Shown: positions 1 through 9,482 of the stretch, in pieces
Position numbering within the stretch: the first letter of the stretch is position 1
Layout of the letters: each line of letters begins with the position of its first letter
Assembly (NCBI GenBank): GCA_012295275.1
Contig: CM022678.1
Coordinates: 706,894 to 724,393, forward strand
Direction of reading: 5' to 3'
Origin: Chrysomallon squamiferum
Lineage: Eukaryota > Mollusca > Gastropoda > Neomphalida > Peltospiridae
Length of the DNA: 17,500 bases
The notes under the pieces: model-generated
What the model saw: only the letters and a program-made list of their open reading frames with translations
The model's database searches: none
Told to the model about the DNA's origin: nothing
Position numbers and translations under genes: made by a program

Positions 1-330
1 TCTCGCTGAACGCGGAAGATCGCGTCTCGAGCGCGTGTGAAGCAGACGACATTTCGCAACTCTTCGCGCGACAAGCGGAAACGTGACTGAAAAACCCGAC
101 ACAGGAAGTTCACAGACAATGCACGCAGTCGTTTTACTCACCACAAACGTGAACTGGCTGAAACGCGATGTTTCGTTACTGCTACAAACCGTGAACTGTG
201 TTTTCTCATGTAAGCCGACACCAGCGCTCGTTCCTGTGTGCGTCTGCTGAGTCAGTCGTCTTTCAAATCTACAGGAATACGAGATCGATTCGCCGAAGGT
301 CTGTTCCAAGTCGTTTTGATTTGTAGAATA
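1..330. promoter_or_regulatory. CpG-rich, repeat-free stretch, possible promoter or first exon
   Basis: The first 60 bases contain around ten CpG dinucleotides, and CpG stays frequent to about 300, unlike the AT-rich microsatellite DNA that follows. There is no long open frame. On the plus strand it could be the 5' UTR exon or promoter of the receptor gene. On the minus strand an ATG at 50-52 opens a frame that is still open at the window edge (17 codons), so a divergent gene to the left is also possible. Confidence 0.3.
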
Positions 331-1383
331 ATTTATGCTGTTTATTTTATATTATTCAGTGTACTTTGTTATTGTTATTGTTGTTGTTAATAATAGTAGT
401 AGTACTTACATAGATACATTTTATTGTCTTGATAATCATGCTTGTTGTTTTAACACATGAACCCTGTTTGATGTTGTGTTTACTTGTTTGCAACATGTGC
501 TCTTTACGACTAGCTTTATTTTCCTTTTAGTCCTTAATTTTATTATACTTAATTACACACACACACACACAGACACACACACACACACACACACACAACA
601 CACATACACACACACACGATTATTATTATCATTCTTCTTCCTCTTTTTTTTTTTTTAACAATGACCTAAAATACTCCCACTTAATTTTAATAGTCTATCA
701 GGCCAGATAACATTACATCTAATGAATTTAATAACAGTTACCATGACAACCTATTACCATAACAACATCGGAGCATTCTTTATCACGTTTGACTTCTGTT
801 TGTTCACAGGGCGGAGTCATGTCACACGTCACAATTATCAGTTCCAAGATTAAAAAAACAAACTGTGGCTTGAGACTTTCTTAAATATTTATTTTTTGTT
901 CTAACATGACGTTTTTGATCACATCAAAACTTTTATTCTGTTTTCTTGTCTTAAATAATTTGTGGAGTGTTTCCTGAAATTATTATTATTATTTTATTAA
1001 TTTTTTTTTCTCATACTAATTCAAATTCTAAGGTGTGACAATTTAAAAAAGAAAAATTAAAATTATTCTACAACAACAACTACTACTACTACCACTATTT
1101 GTTTTACTACTACTACAGTTGATATTGCTGTTGCTGCTGCTACTAGCATGTCTGCTAATACAGAACTATTTGAGCTACTACTGCTGTTACTATTGTTGCT
1201 ACTACTACAACAACAATGACAAATATTTCTACCGCTGCTTCCACTAACGATATTACTATGATGATTGCGGTGTTCGTAATGTGGAATCACGTTCTTGTTA
1301 TTAATAGAGTTTTCATTTCATTGTTGGTCTTAATCACGAATTAAATATGCTATAACAATTTAAAATGCGTTTATTCCGGCTTG
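331..1383. other. Non-coding, AT-rich stretch with simple repeats
   Basis: I see no gene here. It holds a (CA)n tract (555-618), poly-T near 644-656, short ATT runs near 985, and a degenerate CAA/CTA/CTG trinucleotide zone (about 1066-1225). The trinucleotide zone gives a spurious Ser/Asn-rich frame on the minus strand. An X-box-like motif lies at 737-750. The stretch is probably upstream intron or regulatory DNA of the receptor gene. Confidence 0.6.
555..618. repeat. (CA)n microsatellite
   Basis: A nearly uninterrupted CA dinucleotide run with a few base changes. It produces a false Thr/His frame. Confidence 0.9.
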
Positions 1384-1398
1384 CTACTTTCTTTTCAG
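1384..1398 (+). other. 3' splice site just upstream of the GPCR start codon
   Basis: A pyrimidine-rich run ends in TTTTCAG at 1398, followed by 13 untranslated bases and the ATG at 1412. This is the usual layout of an intronless receptor coding sequence with a 5' UTR intron. The upstream exon cannot be placed with certainty; the higher-complexity stretch at about 1-330 is a candidate. Confidence 0.6.
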
Positions 1399-1411
1399 AT
1401 AAATAACCGCA

Positions 1412-2671
1412 ATGGCAGACATTAACACATCAACGGAAATCAGTGACGTCAACTTCACTATGACGACGTCACTGCCCAACGCGGATGAATATCTTCGGTC
1501 TCTGAGCGATAAATACGCACTGAATGTAATCCCAGCCATCGGCTTTCTCGGCATCATCTTAATAGTGGGCTTCGTCGGCAACGTCATCGTTTGCTACATC
1601 TACGTAACAAAGTTCAAGACGACGACGACGAAGTGTTTCGTCACGGCGTTGGCGTCGTTCGACCTGCTGTCGTGTTGCGTCGCCGTACCAGCCGAGATAT
1701 TCGACATGGTCAACAACTACACCTTCCAGCAGGTGGCGCTCTGCAAGATCCTGCGATTCTGTAACTGTTTCTCTGCTGTCGCCTCGGGGCTGGTCCTGGT
1801 TGCTATTTCTATCGACAGATACAAGAAAATCTGCAGACCTCTGTCCACACAGATGACAGTAAACCTGGCTAAACTCGCAGTTGGTGTCAGCTCTTTGGTG
1901 TCTTTAGCCGTCTCCTTCCCGTCTCTCATTCTGTACGGGTCAAGGTCAGTGGCAACGGAATACGGCGCCATTAACGGAAGTGACTGTTCCACGCAGGATC
2001 ACTTTGTGGGAACGATCTACCCGATCGCTTACAACGGTGTCCAGTTTTTTGTGTTCATCGTGTCCACATCCATATTGGTTGTTCTCTATCTCAAAATCTG
2101 GAGGAAAATTTCAAAGCAGGTGGAGCTTAGGAAAACACGCGTTTCGTTCAGCAGTGACAAAAAACAACAACAAAAAGTTCGGATTATGTTAGCTAACAGA
2201 AGCAGCACTTCAGGCTCGGATTTCTCGTCTCCGTCTACGAAAGATTCTGATGTAACCAATGAAACAACGGCTAACAGAAACAAGAAATCAAATGAACAAA
2301 TCACAAGCACCGTTACAAACGAATCTGACAACGAATCGAAGAAACCCAAACGGCCAGTGAAAAGGAAAAAATCGGTGAGCGAACAGAAAGCTAGGAAAAC
2401 GACGTTTATGTTATTTTTAATAACCCTCGTTTTCGTTCTGAGTTTCTTGCCTCATCTTGGGCTGATGGCTGCACGTGCCTTTGACAAAGTCTTCTTCGAC
2501 AGCCTCAGTCCCGCGGCGAATTCCGCCTACAACCTCTTTCTGAGATCCTATTTTCTCAACTGCGCGTCTAACCCAATCATCTACGGGTTTTGTAACCTGC
2601 AGTTCAGAACAGAGTGTAAGGCTTTATTCTCGAAACCATTTCAGAGAGGAATGACGTCATCAGCGCGGTAA
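1412..2671 (+). CDS. Class A (rhodopsin-like) G-protein-coupled receptor, orphan
   Basis: A single open frame of 419 residues with seven hydrophobic segments. TM1 is about 36-63 with the conserved GN at 56-57, and TM2 about 74-96 has the sodium-site Asp84 (ASFDLL). TM3 starts after Cys111 and ends in IDRYKKICRP (DRY at 135-137). TM4 is about 152-175. Extracellular loop 2 contains Cys192, the expected disulfide partner of Cys111. TM5 is about 200-227 (Pro204), TM6 331-352 and TM7 about 370-393 with NPIIY at 387-391. N-glycosylation sequons lie at N5, N14, N102 and N188. Intracellular loop 3 is about 100 residues, rich in Ser, Thr, Asn and Lys, with a basic patch and a PKA-like RKKS near 318-321. 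TM6 has SFLP where most class A receptors have CWxP. The DRYKKICRP signature resembles large lophotrochozoan groups often labelled cholecystokinin-, orexin- or amine-receptor-like; I cannot name the ligand. The start Met lies 13 bases after a 3' splice site, so a 5' UTR intron is likely. Confidence 0.93.
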   Translation: MADINTSTEISDVNFTMTTSLPNADEYLRSLSDKYALNVIPAIGFLGIILIVGFVGNVIVCYIYVTKFKTTTTKCFVTALASFDLLSCCVAVPAEIFDMVNNYTFQQVALCKILRFCNCFSAVASGLVLVAISIDRYKKICRPLSTQMTVNLAKLAVGVSSLVSLAVSFPSLILYGSRSVATEYGAINGSDCSTQDHFVGTIYPIAYNGVQFFVFIVSTSILVVLYLKIWRKISKQVELRKTRVSFSSDKKQQQKVRIMLANRSSTSGSDFSSPSTKDSDVTNETTANRNKKSNEQITSTVTNESDNESKKPKRPVKRKKSVSEQKARKTTFMLFLITLVFVLSFLPHLGLMAARAFDKVFFDSLSPAANSAYNLFLRSYFLNCASNPIIYGFCNLQFRTECKALFSKPFQRGMTSSAR

Positions 2672-2704
2672 ATCACGTTACACGGTTCTGCTGAAAGTTT
2701 TAAA

Positions 2705-2969
2705 GTAGTATTAGTAGTAATAGTAGCAGCAGTAGTATTAATAGTAGTAGAAGAAGCAGTAGTAGTAATAGTAATAGTAGCAGCAGTTGTAGTAATAGCA
2801 GTAGTAGTAGCAGCAGCAGTAATATTAATAGTAATAGTAGCAGCAGTAGTATTAATAGTAGTAGTAAGCAGCAGTAGTATTAATAGTAGTAGAAGCAGTA
2901 GTAGTTGTAAAGTAGTAGTAAGAGGTAGTAAGCAGTTTACGTATGTAATAGTAGTAGAAGCAGTAGTAG
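2705..2969. repeat. Degenerate AGT/AGC trinucleotide repeat
   Basis: About 265 bases of imperfect AGT units interspersed with AGC, AAT and AGA, starting about 35 bases after the receptor stop codon. It probably lies in the receptor 3' UTR. Confidence 0.85.
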
Positions 2970-2974
2970 TTTTT

Positions 2975-3044
2975 GGTGTGTGTGTGTGTGTGTGTAAGTG
3001 TGTGTTTTTGTGTGTTGTTTACGTGTGTCCAATGTGCAGTGTAA

Positions 3045-3079
<35 letters not shown>

Positions 3080-3106
3080 GTGTGTTTGTGTGTGTGTGTG
3101 TGTGTG

Positions 3107-3205
<99 letters not shown>

Positions 3206-3231
3206 GTGTGTGTGTGTGTGTGTGTGTGTGG
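2975..3231. repeat. (TG)n microsatellite
   Basis: A long TG run with TTG and TCTG interruptions; the densest part is 3047-3231. All three plus frames stay open as Cys/Val polymers and are not genes. Alternating purine-pyrimidine DNA of this length can adopt Z-form. Confidence 0.95.
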
Positions 3232-3318
3232 TTAATACGGTTAGAGTAAAATGCGGACTTGAGGGAATCTTAACCGAAAATCATTAAACAAATGAGCAAT
3301 TCTGCAGTAAAATGGTTG

Positions 3319-3319
<1 letters not shown>

Positions 3320-3365
<46 letters not shown>
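3320..3365. repeat. (ATT)n microsatellite
   Basis: About 15 ATT units; this gives a false poly-Ile frame. Confidence 0.9.
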
Positions 3366-4528
3366 TTAAAAATCATTTTGTTAATTTGTCAGAGATTTTT
3401 AAAACTAATATGCAGGAGCTGTGACAAAATGAGGTCAAGGCCGAATGTGAAACAAATTCTGGATGAAAAGAAAGAAATAAATAAACGAAAAAGAAAAAGG
3501 AAGAAAAAGGAAAGAACGTAAAATAAAGAAGAAAAATAATAACATTCAGAAAAGATGATACAAGATGTTGCCAGGGACGAATCCAGATGTAAACAAAAGA
3601 AGAAAAACGTCATCTTTCCTAGAAACAAACAAAAAACCTCACCACAACCTGAAGAACAACTCGAACAACACCTGAATGAAATGCAATCACTAAATTCACT
3701 GCTGACGTAATTAAAATGGCATACTGTGTGTATCAGTTCATAAAAGAACATTTGCTGACGTATTTAACAAGCCCTCTCGGCAGCTATTTATCTTTTATTT
3801 TCAAATTTTAATCTATATTTTAAAATCGTCCTAAACTGCATTAAAAAAAAAAAAAGACAAAGAGATTGATGAGAAATTTCTGTTCCGTTGTGTTGTTCTG
3901 TAACCTCGCTGATCTCAAGTTTTGTATTTTAAAAAGTTATCTTATAAACAGATTCACGAGTGCAGCAGTCTCAAAATAACAACAACAATAACAAACACAA
4001 CAAAAAAAAAAGAAGAAAAAAAGAAGTAACGTGTTATTTTAAATTTAACAACTGACAGACGTGATCGTTATTACAAGTCAGGTGATAAACGTGATTTTAG
4101 TTTTAGTAACAACTAGTCTAGCAGGAAAACATCTGAGTAACATTACTACGTAACACGTGAACCCGACACACGTCATTCGAGTTTTGTAACAATTCATGTA
4201 AAACGTGAATCTCAACTGTGTCACTGTACATTTTACTTTCTTTTTCTTTAATTTTATATAAATTTATGTAAATGTATGCCCTTGTAACATACAGGTTCTA
4301 ATTTTATTATTTATCTTTTCGTAGAAATTTTGTGCATATACATCATAGTGTGTGTGTGTGTGTGTGTACTGTGTCTGTGTGTATGTATTTCAATATTAAT
4401 TATCACTTATTTAAATTTTAACATTTCTGAATAAAGATATATAAAACTAACATTCCAGAGTTAATTAATGTATATATATTCCTATTACATTAATGAAAAT
4501 AACACATTAATTACTTCTTTTAATTTAC

Positions 4529-4545
4529 TTTATTTATTATTTATT
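4529..4545 (-). terminator. Candidate polyadenylation signals of the toroid gene
   Basis: Overlapping AATAAA hexamers on the minus strand lie at 4540-4545, 4533-4538 and 4529-4534, 58-75 bases after the stop codon. Spacing is suitable, but the AT-rich context makes chance matches common. Confidence 0.5.
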
Positions 4546-4602
4546 AAACTGTTCCTTTAAACACGTCATTTCATCGTAACCATGACAACAACTGAGTGTG
4601 TT

Positions 4603-4921
4603 TCACTCCATCAGTGACAGTTCTACGTAGACATTTCTGAACCAGCCGACATTTTCTGACGTCTGATCTAACTGCTCCATGAGAGAATCTCCCACCTGAA
4701 ATCGTCCATCGTCTGCCTGCAGTTTTAGAATGTTGTCTCCTATTTTCTCAGCCATGTCCCTGTAGTCGGCGTTATGCGTGGAGGCGGCGACGAGGGCTGC
4801 GCCGTACATGACCTTGTGACTCATCGGAAACGTGTAGACGTCGTCGTGGCACGACCTCGCGAAATCCAATATCTTCCGTGACGTGTCGAGGTATTTGTCA
4901 TCACCTGTCGTCTTGTACAGT
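4603..4921 (-). CDS. Toroid-protein terminal exon 4
   Basis: The acceptor is ATCTGCAG|ACTG. It encodes RLYKTTGDDKYLDTSRKIL through the C-terminal NVYVELSLME and a TGA stop at 4603-4605. The open frame continues upstream through an (ATA)n intron tract as a false poly-Tyr leader; the splice site marks the true start. Confidence 0.87.
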
Positions 4922-4954
4922 CTGCAGATATAAATAAAACAAACAAACAAATAA

Positions 4955-5016
<62 letters not shown>

Positions 5017-7652
5017 ATAAATAAATAAATAAACGAAAAATACAAAACAGTGCATTATGTATGCAAGAGCAGATTCGTGTAGATATGTATGTAGATTATG
5101 CGTATTTACTAGTAGTATATACGTATGTCTGTGAATATGTACGTGCGTCGATCTGCATGCTATTTAATAACTAACTAACGAACTAACTAAACAAATAAAC
5201 AAACAAATAAATCAAATAAATAAATAAACAATTTCCACAGTAACAAAGAGAACAGCAACAATGTCTAAATTAGCCATGACAACAGTACAAACAATCACTG
5301 TGTAATTATGACGTCATAAACGCCGTATGTCACCACCTCTGGACTACATAATGAGTGTTTTTGCAGAGCGAGAGACTACAAGACGTGGAAATGAGATTAG
5401 AAATTTCTAAACAAAACATTTTCTATTTTTAGATTTATTTGTAATAATAACAAACATTTCTTGGAGGATCATCTGTGCAAATCTCATTTAAATTCAGGTA
5501 GAAATCAGACCTGTGTAACCGAACATCCTTCATAAAAATATTATTGTTATTTTTATTTGTACTATTATTATTGTCGTTGTTTATACTGCTGCTGTTGTGG
5601 TAGTTGTCGTTATCATTATCGTCACCATTATTATTGTTGTGTTTTTTTAACTTTTGGTATTAATTGTTATTGTTATTACTGTTATTGTTATTACTGTTAT
5701 TATTACTGTTATTGTTATTACTTCTTTATTACTTCTGATTATTACGTTTTAATATTATTATTATTATCTCTTCATTACATTTTAATATTATTATGATCAT
5801 CATCATCATCATCAACATTATTATTATTACTGACACTGTTATTATCGTCGTTGTTGTTGTTATTAAGTGTAGTTTAAAAGGATCAAATATTGATTTAAAG
5901 GAAAAAAGATTAAAAAAAAAAGAAAACGAAAAACAAATAAGCAACATTTCGTCATTGCATCTGTCTTTCTGCAGTGAAAAAAAAAAAAAAAAAAAATCCC
6001 CAAAAACAAAACAGTTAAAAACAAAAACAACAAAAAAATTAAGAAAAAAAAAAGAAAAAGAAAGAAAAAAAGCCAAGCCAATAACAAAAAAAGACAAAAC
6101 AATAACAAACAAACAAACAAACAAAAATCTAACAAACAAAAAAAAAAAACCCACAAAAACAACAGCAATACATCTTAAGTCAATTGTTCCTACCTGTGAA
6201 GGAATATTATGGGGTAGCCAAGCTGGAAATAGAGTTGACCTCCGACCTTTCTCTTCACGGTGAAGAAAACTGCCTTGTCCTCGGGGATATCTGAGGTCAC
6301 GACCTTTCCTGTGTCACCGTGAACTTTGAGAAAAAATTCTTCGTCTAAGTTCGGCTGTTGTTTTACTGTTTTGATGATAAAATCCCCCGCAAGTTTCGCC
6401 TTCGCTAAATCTGTAAACATAAGAATTAAATAGCTTGAAAATTCTCTGAGATCTATAAAAGTAAATATCGAATAGTTTGGCCCATCAAAAAATTAAATAA
6501 TAATAATAATAATAATACAGAGACCAATAAGCGCAAATATTGATTGATTTGACATTTTCAGTATATTTGTCTCTTTTTATTTACTGATTATTTATTTACC
6601 TTTTTTTTAGATCTACAGATAACAATAACGACGGGTTTGATCAAGTTAAGACCTAAATCTAATATATCTTGCTGAGCTTAGAAAGTTATTATTCAGTAAG
6701 AAATTAAAAAACAACAAGAAAAACAAAAAAAGCAAAAAAAAAAGTAACAGACCACCACAGTAAAGGCAGACGCTGCCAAGATGAGCTGTTTGAAAGACGC
6801 ACAATGACTGGTCAATTCCTTTGCCTGCCTTGTCGCTGTCAAACGGTTCAAACCACGTAAACGCATTCTGGATTGGACACCAGAAAGACAGGATGTAGTG
6901 GAATGCCGGGAAGGAAATATCAAACCTTCCTGCGCGTTGAGCTGACAGAGTTATCCACCCATTGACGTAAGCCCAGTAATACGTCACAGGCCAGCTCGTG
7001 CTTTTCCGCTCTCGACCTGAAAGTCAGTGAAAAGTGTTGACGTGACAGAATCGAGTGATGCACTAACGTGACAGGTAAATTTTTGTCATATTAATACAGG
7101 TACGGTGTTGTTGATTTTAATTCAGGAATATATTTCATTACTTCTAGCAAAATAATGATTTAAATAAATCTGTTCTTTTATTTTAGTTTATGTTATGTTA
7201 TGTTATTTATTCATTTACCTTATGTCACGTGATATAGCGAAAGTTTGGCCATATTAAAAAAATATATAATAATAATAAAAGATTTCAGAGATAATCCTGA
7301 AACGTCTATTTTATTTCCGTTTTTTTTTTTCTTTTCAATTTAAATTAAAAAAACAAAACAAACAAACAAACAAACAAACAAAAAAACAACAACACAAACA
7401 ACAAATACCTGTTTTATCAGGATACGACAAAAAGTCGCCATTCGGCTGCAGGAATTTCTCTTTGATAAAATTAAAAGTGCGCTTCTCCGCCAGAGCGTTT
7501 CCGGTCAGCACCAGCTGATTTGGCAGCTTGTAAATCGAGGCTACGTCGTCATTAGCAACAGGATCGTGGAACCCGCCATTTTCATCCATCTGACTTAGAA
7601 GAAAACGGAGGCCTCGTTCACTGGCCTCTCTGTATTTCTCCCATTTAGACAT
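4603..7652 (-). CDS. Alpha/alpha-toroid (terpenoid-cyclase-like or prenyltransferase-repeat-like) protein, four exons
   Basis: Joined minus-strand exons 7652-7409, 7016-6753, 6410-6194 and 4921-4603 give 347 residues, all junctions GT-AG and phases consistent. The protein begins MSKWEKYREASERG. Two related helix-turn elements stand out: FLLSQMDENGGF near the N-terminus and LKLQADDGRF near the C-terminus. They resemble the repeated hairpins of prenyltransferase, squalene-cyclase and six-hairpin toroids. The middle contains a WAYVNGWITLSAQRAGRFD block and Trp/Phe-rich segments. There is no signal peptide or transmembrane segment, so a soluble cytosolic protein is expected. I believe related proteins occur in marine invertebrates and bacteria, but I do not know a verified substrate. 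Full length relative to that family is plausible: a typical Met-x-x-Trp-x-x-Tyr start and a natural C-terminal stop. The gene ends tail-to-tail with the GPCR and has AATAAA signals 58-75 bases downstream. The family assignment is an inference; the gene model is strong. Confidence 0.82.
4957..5038. repeat. (ATA)n and (AAAT)n microsatellite
   Basis: About 18 ATA units followed by AAAT units, inside the last intron of the toroid gene. Confidence 0.9.
5543..5866. repeat. Compound ATT/GTT/ATC trinucleotide zone
   Basis: Imperfect triplet runs over about 320 bases. Both strands show spurious open frames of Ile, Tyr, Cys or Leu polymers. Confidence 0.8.
6194..6410 (-). CDS. Toroid-protein coding exon 3
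   Basis: The acceptor is TTTACAG|ATTTAG. It encodes DLAKAKLAGDFIIK through GYPIIFLH, with a donor ACAG|GTAGGA. The preceding intron (6411-6752) holds an (AAT)8 run at 6496-6519 and a poly-T/A-rich stretch, with nothing else seen. Confidence 0.85.
6753..7016 (-). CDS. Toroid-protein coding exon 2
   Basis: The acceptor is TTTCAG|GTCGAG and the phase joins exon 1. It encodes the Trp- and aromatic-rich centre (TYYWAYVNGWITLSAQ, then FQTAHLGSVCLY). The donor lies in a GTGGTG doublet. The site after 6753 gives LYCGDLAKA and is preferred; using 6756 removes one Gly. Confidence 0.83.
7017..7408 (-). other. Intron 1 of the toroid gene
   Basis: AT-rich with short TTATG repeats (about 7190-7205) and an A-rich AAAC run (about 7345-7405). 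No exon seen. Confidence 0.7.
7409..7652 (-). CDS. Toroid-protein coding exon 1
   Basis: It encodes the N-terminal 81 residues from MSKWEKY to YPDKT plus one base. The ATG is one base after a CTTCACAG acceptor, so the preceding exon is untranslated or adds an N-terminal extension (see 7906-7989). The donor is ACAG|GTATTT. The frame runs on into an A-rich intron and is not coding there. Confidence 0.85.
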
Positions 7653-7905
7653 TCTGTGAAGAGAAGAAAGTTATTTAACACAGAGGTCGCTCGTAATCCA
7701 CATACTGTTGTTAACAACTGTTTTAATTAGTGTTGCTATTATCTTGCTGAACTTATTACTGTTGCAATGGTTATCGTCACTATTTTATTGTTATTACTTT
7801 TGTTTGACTGTTTGTTTGTTTGTTAATGATTATCACGTATATGATTCTTTTTATTTGTTTATTATTTTTCTTACTAATAATAATACTTATAATTTTTGTT
7901 CTTAC

Positions 7906-7989
7906 TCGTCAAAGCTGGGTTTGATTCCTGCTCTCAGGTGTTGTACGTGTGTGTAGGAATAACGGTAATCAGCGTGTTTACGGGTAAAT
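7906..7989 (-). other. Possible upstream exon of the toroid gene
   Basis: On the minus strand an acceptor-like GTTACCAG precedes 84 bases that are open in one frame (KHADYRYSYTHVQHL, then AGIKPSFD) and end in a good donor GA|GTAAGAA. The phase (two bases over) fits the exon starting at 7653, so the frame would join directly to MSKWEKY. It contains no Met, so further exons would be needed upstream. Alternatively it is a 5' UTR exon or chance. Confidence 0.3.
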
Positions 7990-8489
7990 CTGGTAACAAC
8001 AGAAATAAAACAATAGACAAATAGTCACTAAGCTCAGTTTTACTTGTAAAATACATTTTTCGTCTTCTTCTTCTTCTTCTTATAGTTGTTGTAATTGTAA
8101 GTAAATAAATAATAATAATTGAATTTCTTATCCAAGGGAACTAACTCCATTCGCATTCGATCCAAGGTGTCAAGAATTGTTTCCCCATGTGAACATTCCT
8201 ACTGTTGTAGTCAGTTATATTTGCCTTTACGTGTTCTTTCTATAGAATTTGCGCTGATAAACTTTACGCAGCTCAACACTGTATTTCAAAAAAACGCCAA
8301 CTCATAGAGTGGGACCCTTAGGGAAACTACCAAACTAATATACAAGGACGATATGTTTATGACAATTTATGCAGCACAATGTAAGCACAGATTAAACAGT
8401 ATGCTAATTAATTTTAACATATAATTTTAACATATAATTACAAATAATGTCTTCCGTCTATCAGAATCTTATAAATTAGGTAGTCTCAC

Positions 8490-8590
8490 CTCGATTTTTG
8501 TTTTCTCTGTTGTCGGCATTAATTTGCACATTGTACCTTGACCTTCTGACCTGACGAACTGTTTGATAGAGAGCCTAGACTGTATCGCGG
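8490..8590 (-). other. Possible 5' untranslated exon ending in a consensus donor
   Basis: Relatively CpG-rich unique sequence on the minus strand ends in ATCGAG|GTGAGACT, a near-perfect donor. It contains an ATG at 8529-8531 with 14 codons, whose frame does not fit the known exons downstream. It could be the first exon of the toroid transcript; the 5' limit is not visible. Confidence 0.2.
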
Positions 8591-8631
8591 GCCGTGGTAT
8601 TTCGAAATAATAGTAGATTATTATTTAATAT

Positions 8632-8692
8632 ATAAATAAATAAATAAATCAATAATTTTCATAAATAAATAAATAAATCAATCAATAATTTT
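8632..8692. repeat. (AAAT)n microsatellite
   Basis: Two AAAT/AATC runs separated by a short unique spacer. Confidence 0.8.
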
Positions 8693-9020
8693 GTATTATT
8701 TACACGTCTTTAATGTTGCTGTAGTCGTTCTTATTTGTGTGCACGTAGGTCTAACTGTTGATGTATATTTTTTTTATGGGTGAAATTAGAGCTGTGGTAA
8801 TGTATGGGGGGGTAGTTGTTGTTGTTGTTACTGTGTTGACCGTTCTTGTTGCTATTTTTTATTTTAATATTCGTGGATATATAATTGTCGTCGTCGTCAT
8901 TGTACGTGTTGTCGTTGTAATAACGCATTTTGTACAGCTGCCTCTGTCTGCACGTAGCCGACGATGTTATTATGTGGATGTTGTTGTTGTAGTTGATATC
9001 ATTGGTGTCATCATTATAAA

Positions 9021-9066
<46 letters not shown>
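9021..9066. repeat. (ATT)n microsatellite
   Basis: About 15 perfect ATT units. Confidence 0.92.
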
Positions 9067-9452
9067 TAACGCTATTGTGGAACCAGCATCTCATTTACTT
9101 GTCCCTCGTACTGATCATTACACGTTTTGAGTTCATTCATGGATGACGTGTTCAGGTAATCACATACCGTGTCTGATTCTTTTCGTATAAGAACACGACA
9201 AACCAGATTTTGATGTATTTTTGTTTTTTTTATTCCAGAAAAAATGTGAAATATAAATAATAATATTTTGATTATTAAATGATTATTAAAACAACTAAGC
9301 GTGAAAAGAAGTAAAACTACACAAACAAGAAAAACCCGAATAAGAAAATCAACCGAAACACACATAACAAGCAGCCCAGAACACAACTAAACCCCGAACT
9401 TAAACAAAACAACATCAAAGAACAACTAACCCGAAACAAACAAACAAAAAGC

Positions 9453-9482
9453 AAAAAAAAAAAAAAAAAAAATCTTAAAAAG

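Larger units (their letters stand above)
2672..4602. other. Convergent intergenic region between the GPCR and the toroid-protein gene
   Basis: No coding exon is recognisable. The 3' ends of two convergent genes must lie here. AATAAA-type signals on the plus strand occur at 3476-3485, 3522-3527 and 4430-4435, but which one ends the receptor transcript cannot be told. The rest is an AGT/AGC trinucleotide zone (about 2705-2969), (TG)n (about 2975-3231), (ATT)n (3320-3365), A-rich stretches near 3842 and 3980-4027, a short (TG)n at 4349-4368, and unique AT-rich DNA. Confidence 0.7.
4922..6193 (-). other. Intron 3 of the toroid gene
   Basis: About 1.27 kb. It contains (ATA)n then (AAAT)n at about 4957-5038, a unique stretch (about 5040-5540) with an X-box-like motif and a perfect TGACGTCA, a compound ATT/GTT zone (about 5543-5866), and an A-rich zone (about 5905-6160). 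No exon is recognisable; the long frames here are simple-repeat artefacts. Confidence 0.7.

Noticed and set aside
1717-2349. Minus-strand and alternate plus-strand frames inside the GPCR
   Set aside because: Shadows of the receptor coding sequence.
2978-3287. Three overlapping plus-strand frames of Cys-Val repeats
   Set aside because: Pure translation of a (TG)n microsatellite in every frame.
4821-5055. N-terminal poly-Tyr or poly-Ile leader fused to the toroid terminal exon
   Set aside because: It is (ATA)n intron sequence upstream of a clear TGCAG acceptor.
5729-6263. Lys-rich plus frame and Phe-rich minus frames
   Set aside because: A-rich low-complexity intron; only 6194-6410 on the minus strand is coding.
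7908-7935. tRNA B-box-like GGTTTGATTCC
   Set aside because: No matching A box or cloverleaf around it; it lies in the possible upstream exon of the toroid gene.
8119-8307. 62-codon plus frame and an opposite-strand frame containing ETILDTLDRMRMELVPLDKK
   Set aside because: The minus frame looks somewhat protein-like but has no donor site after it and a stop just before it. Possibly a mobile-element scrap, but I cannot identify one.
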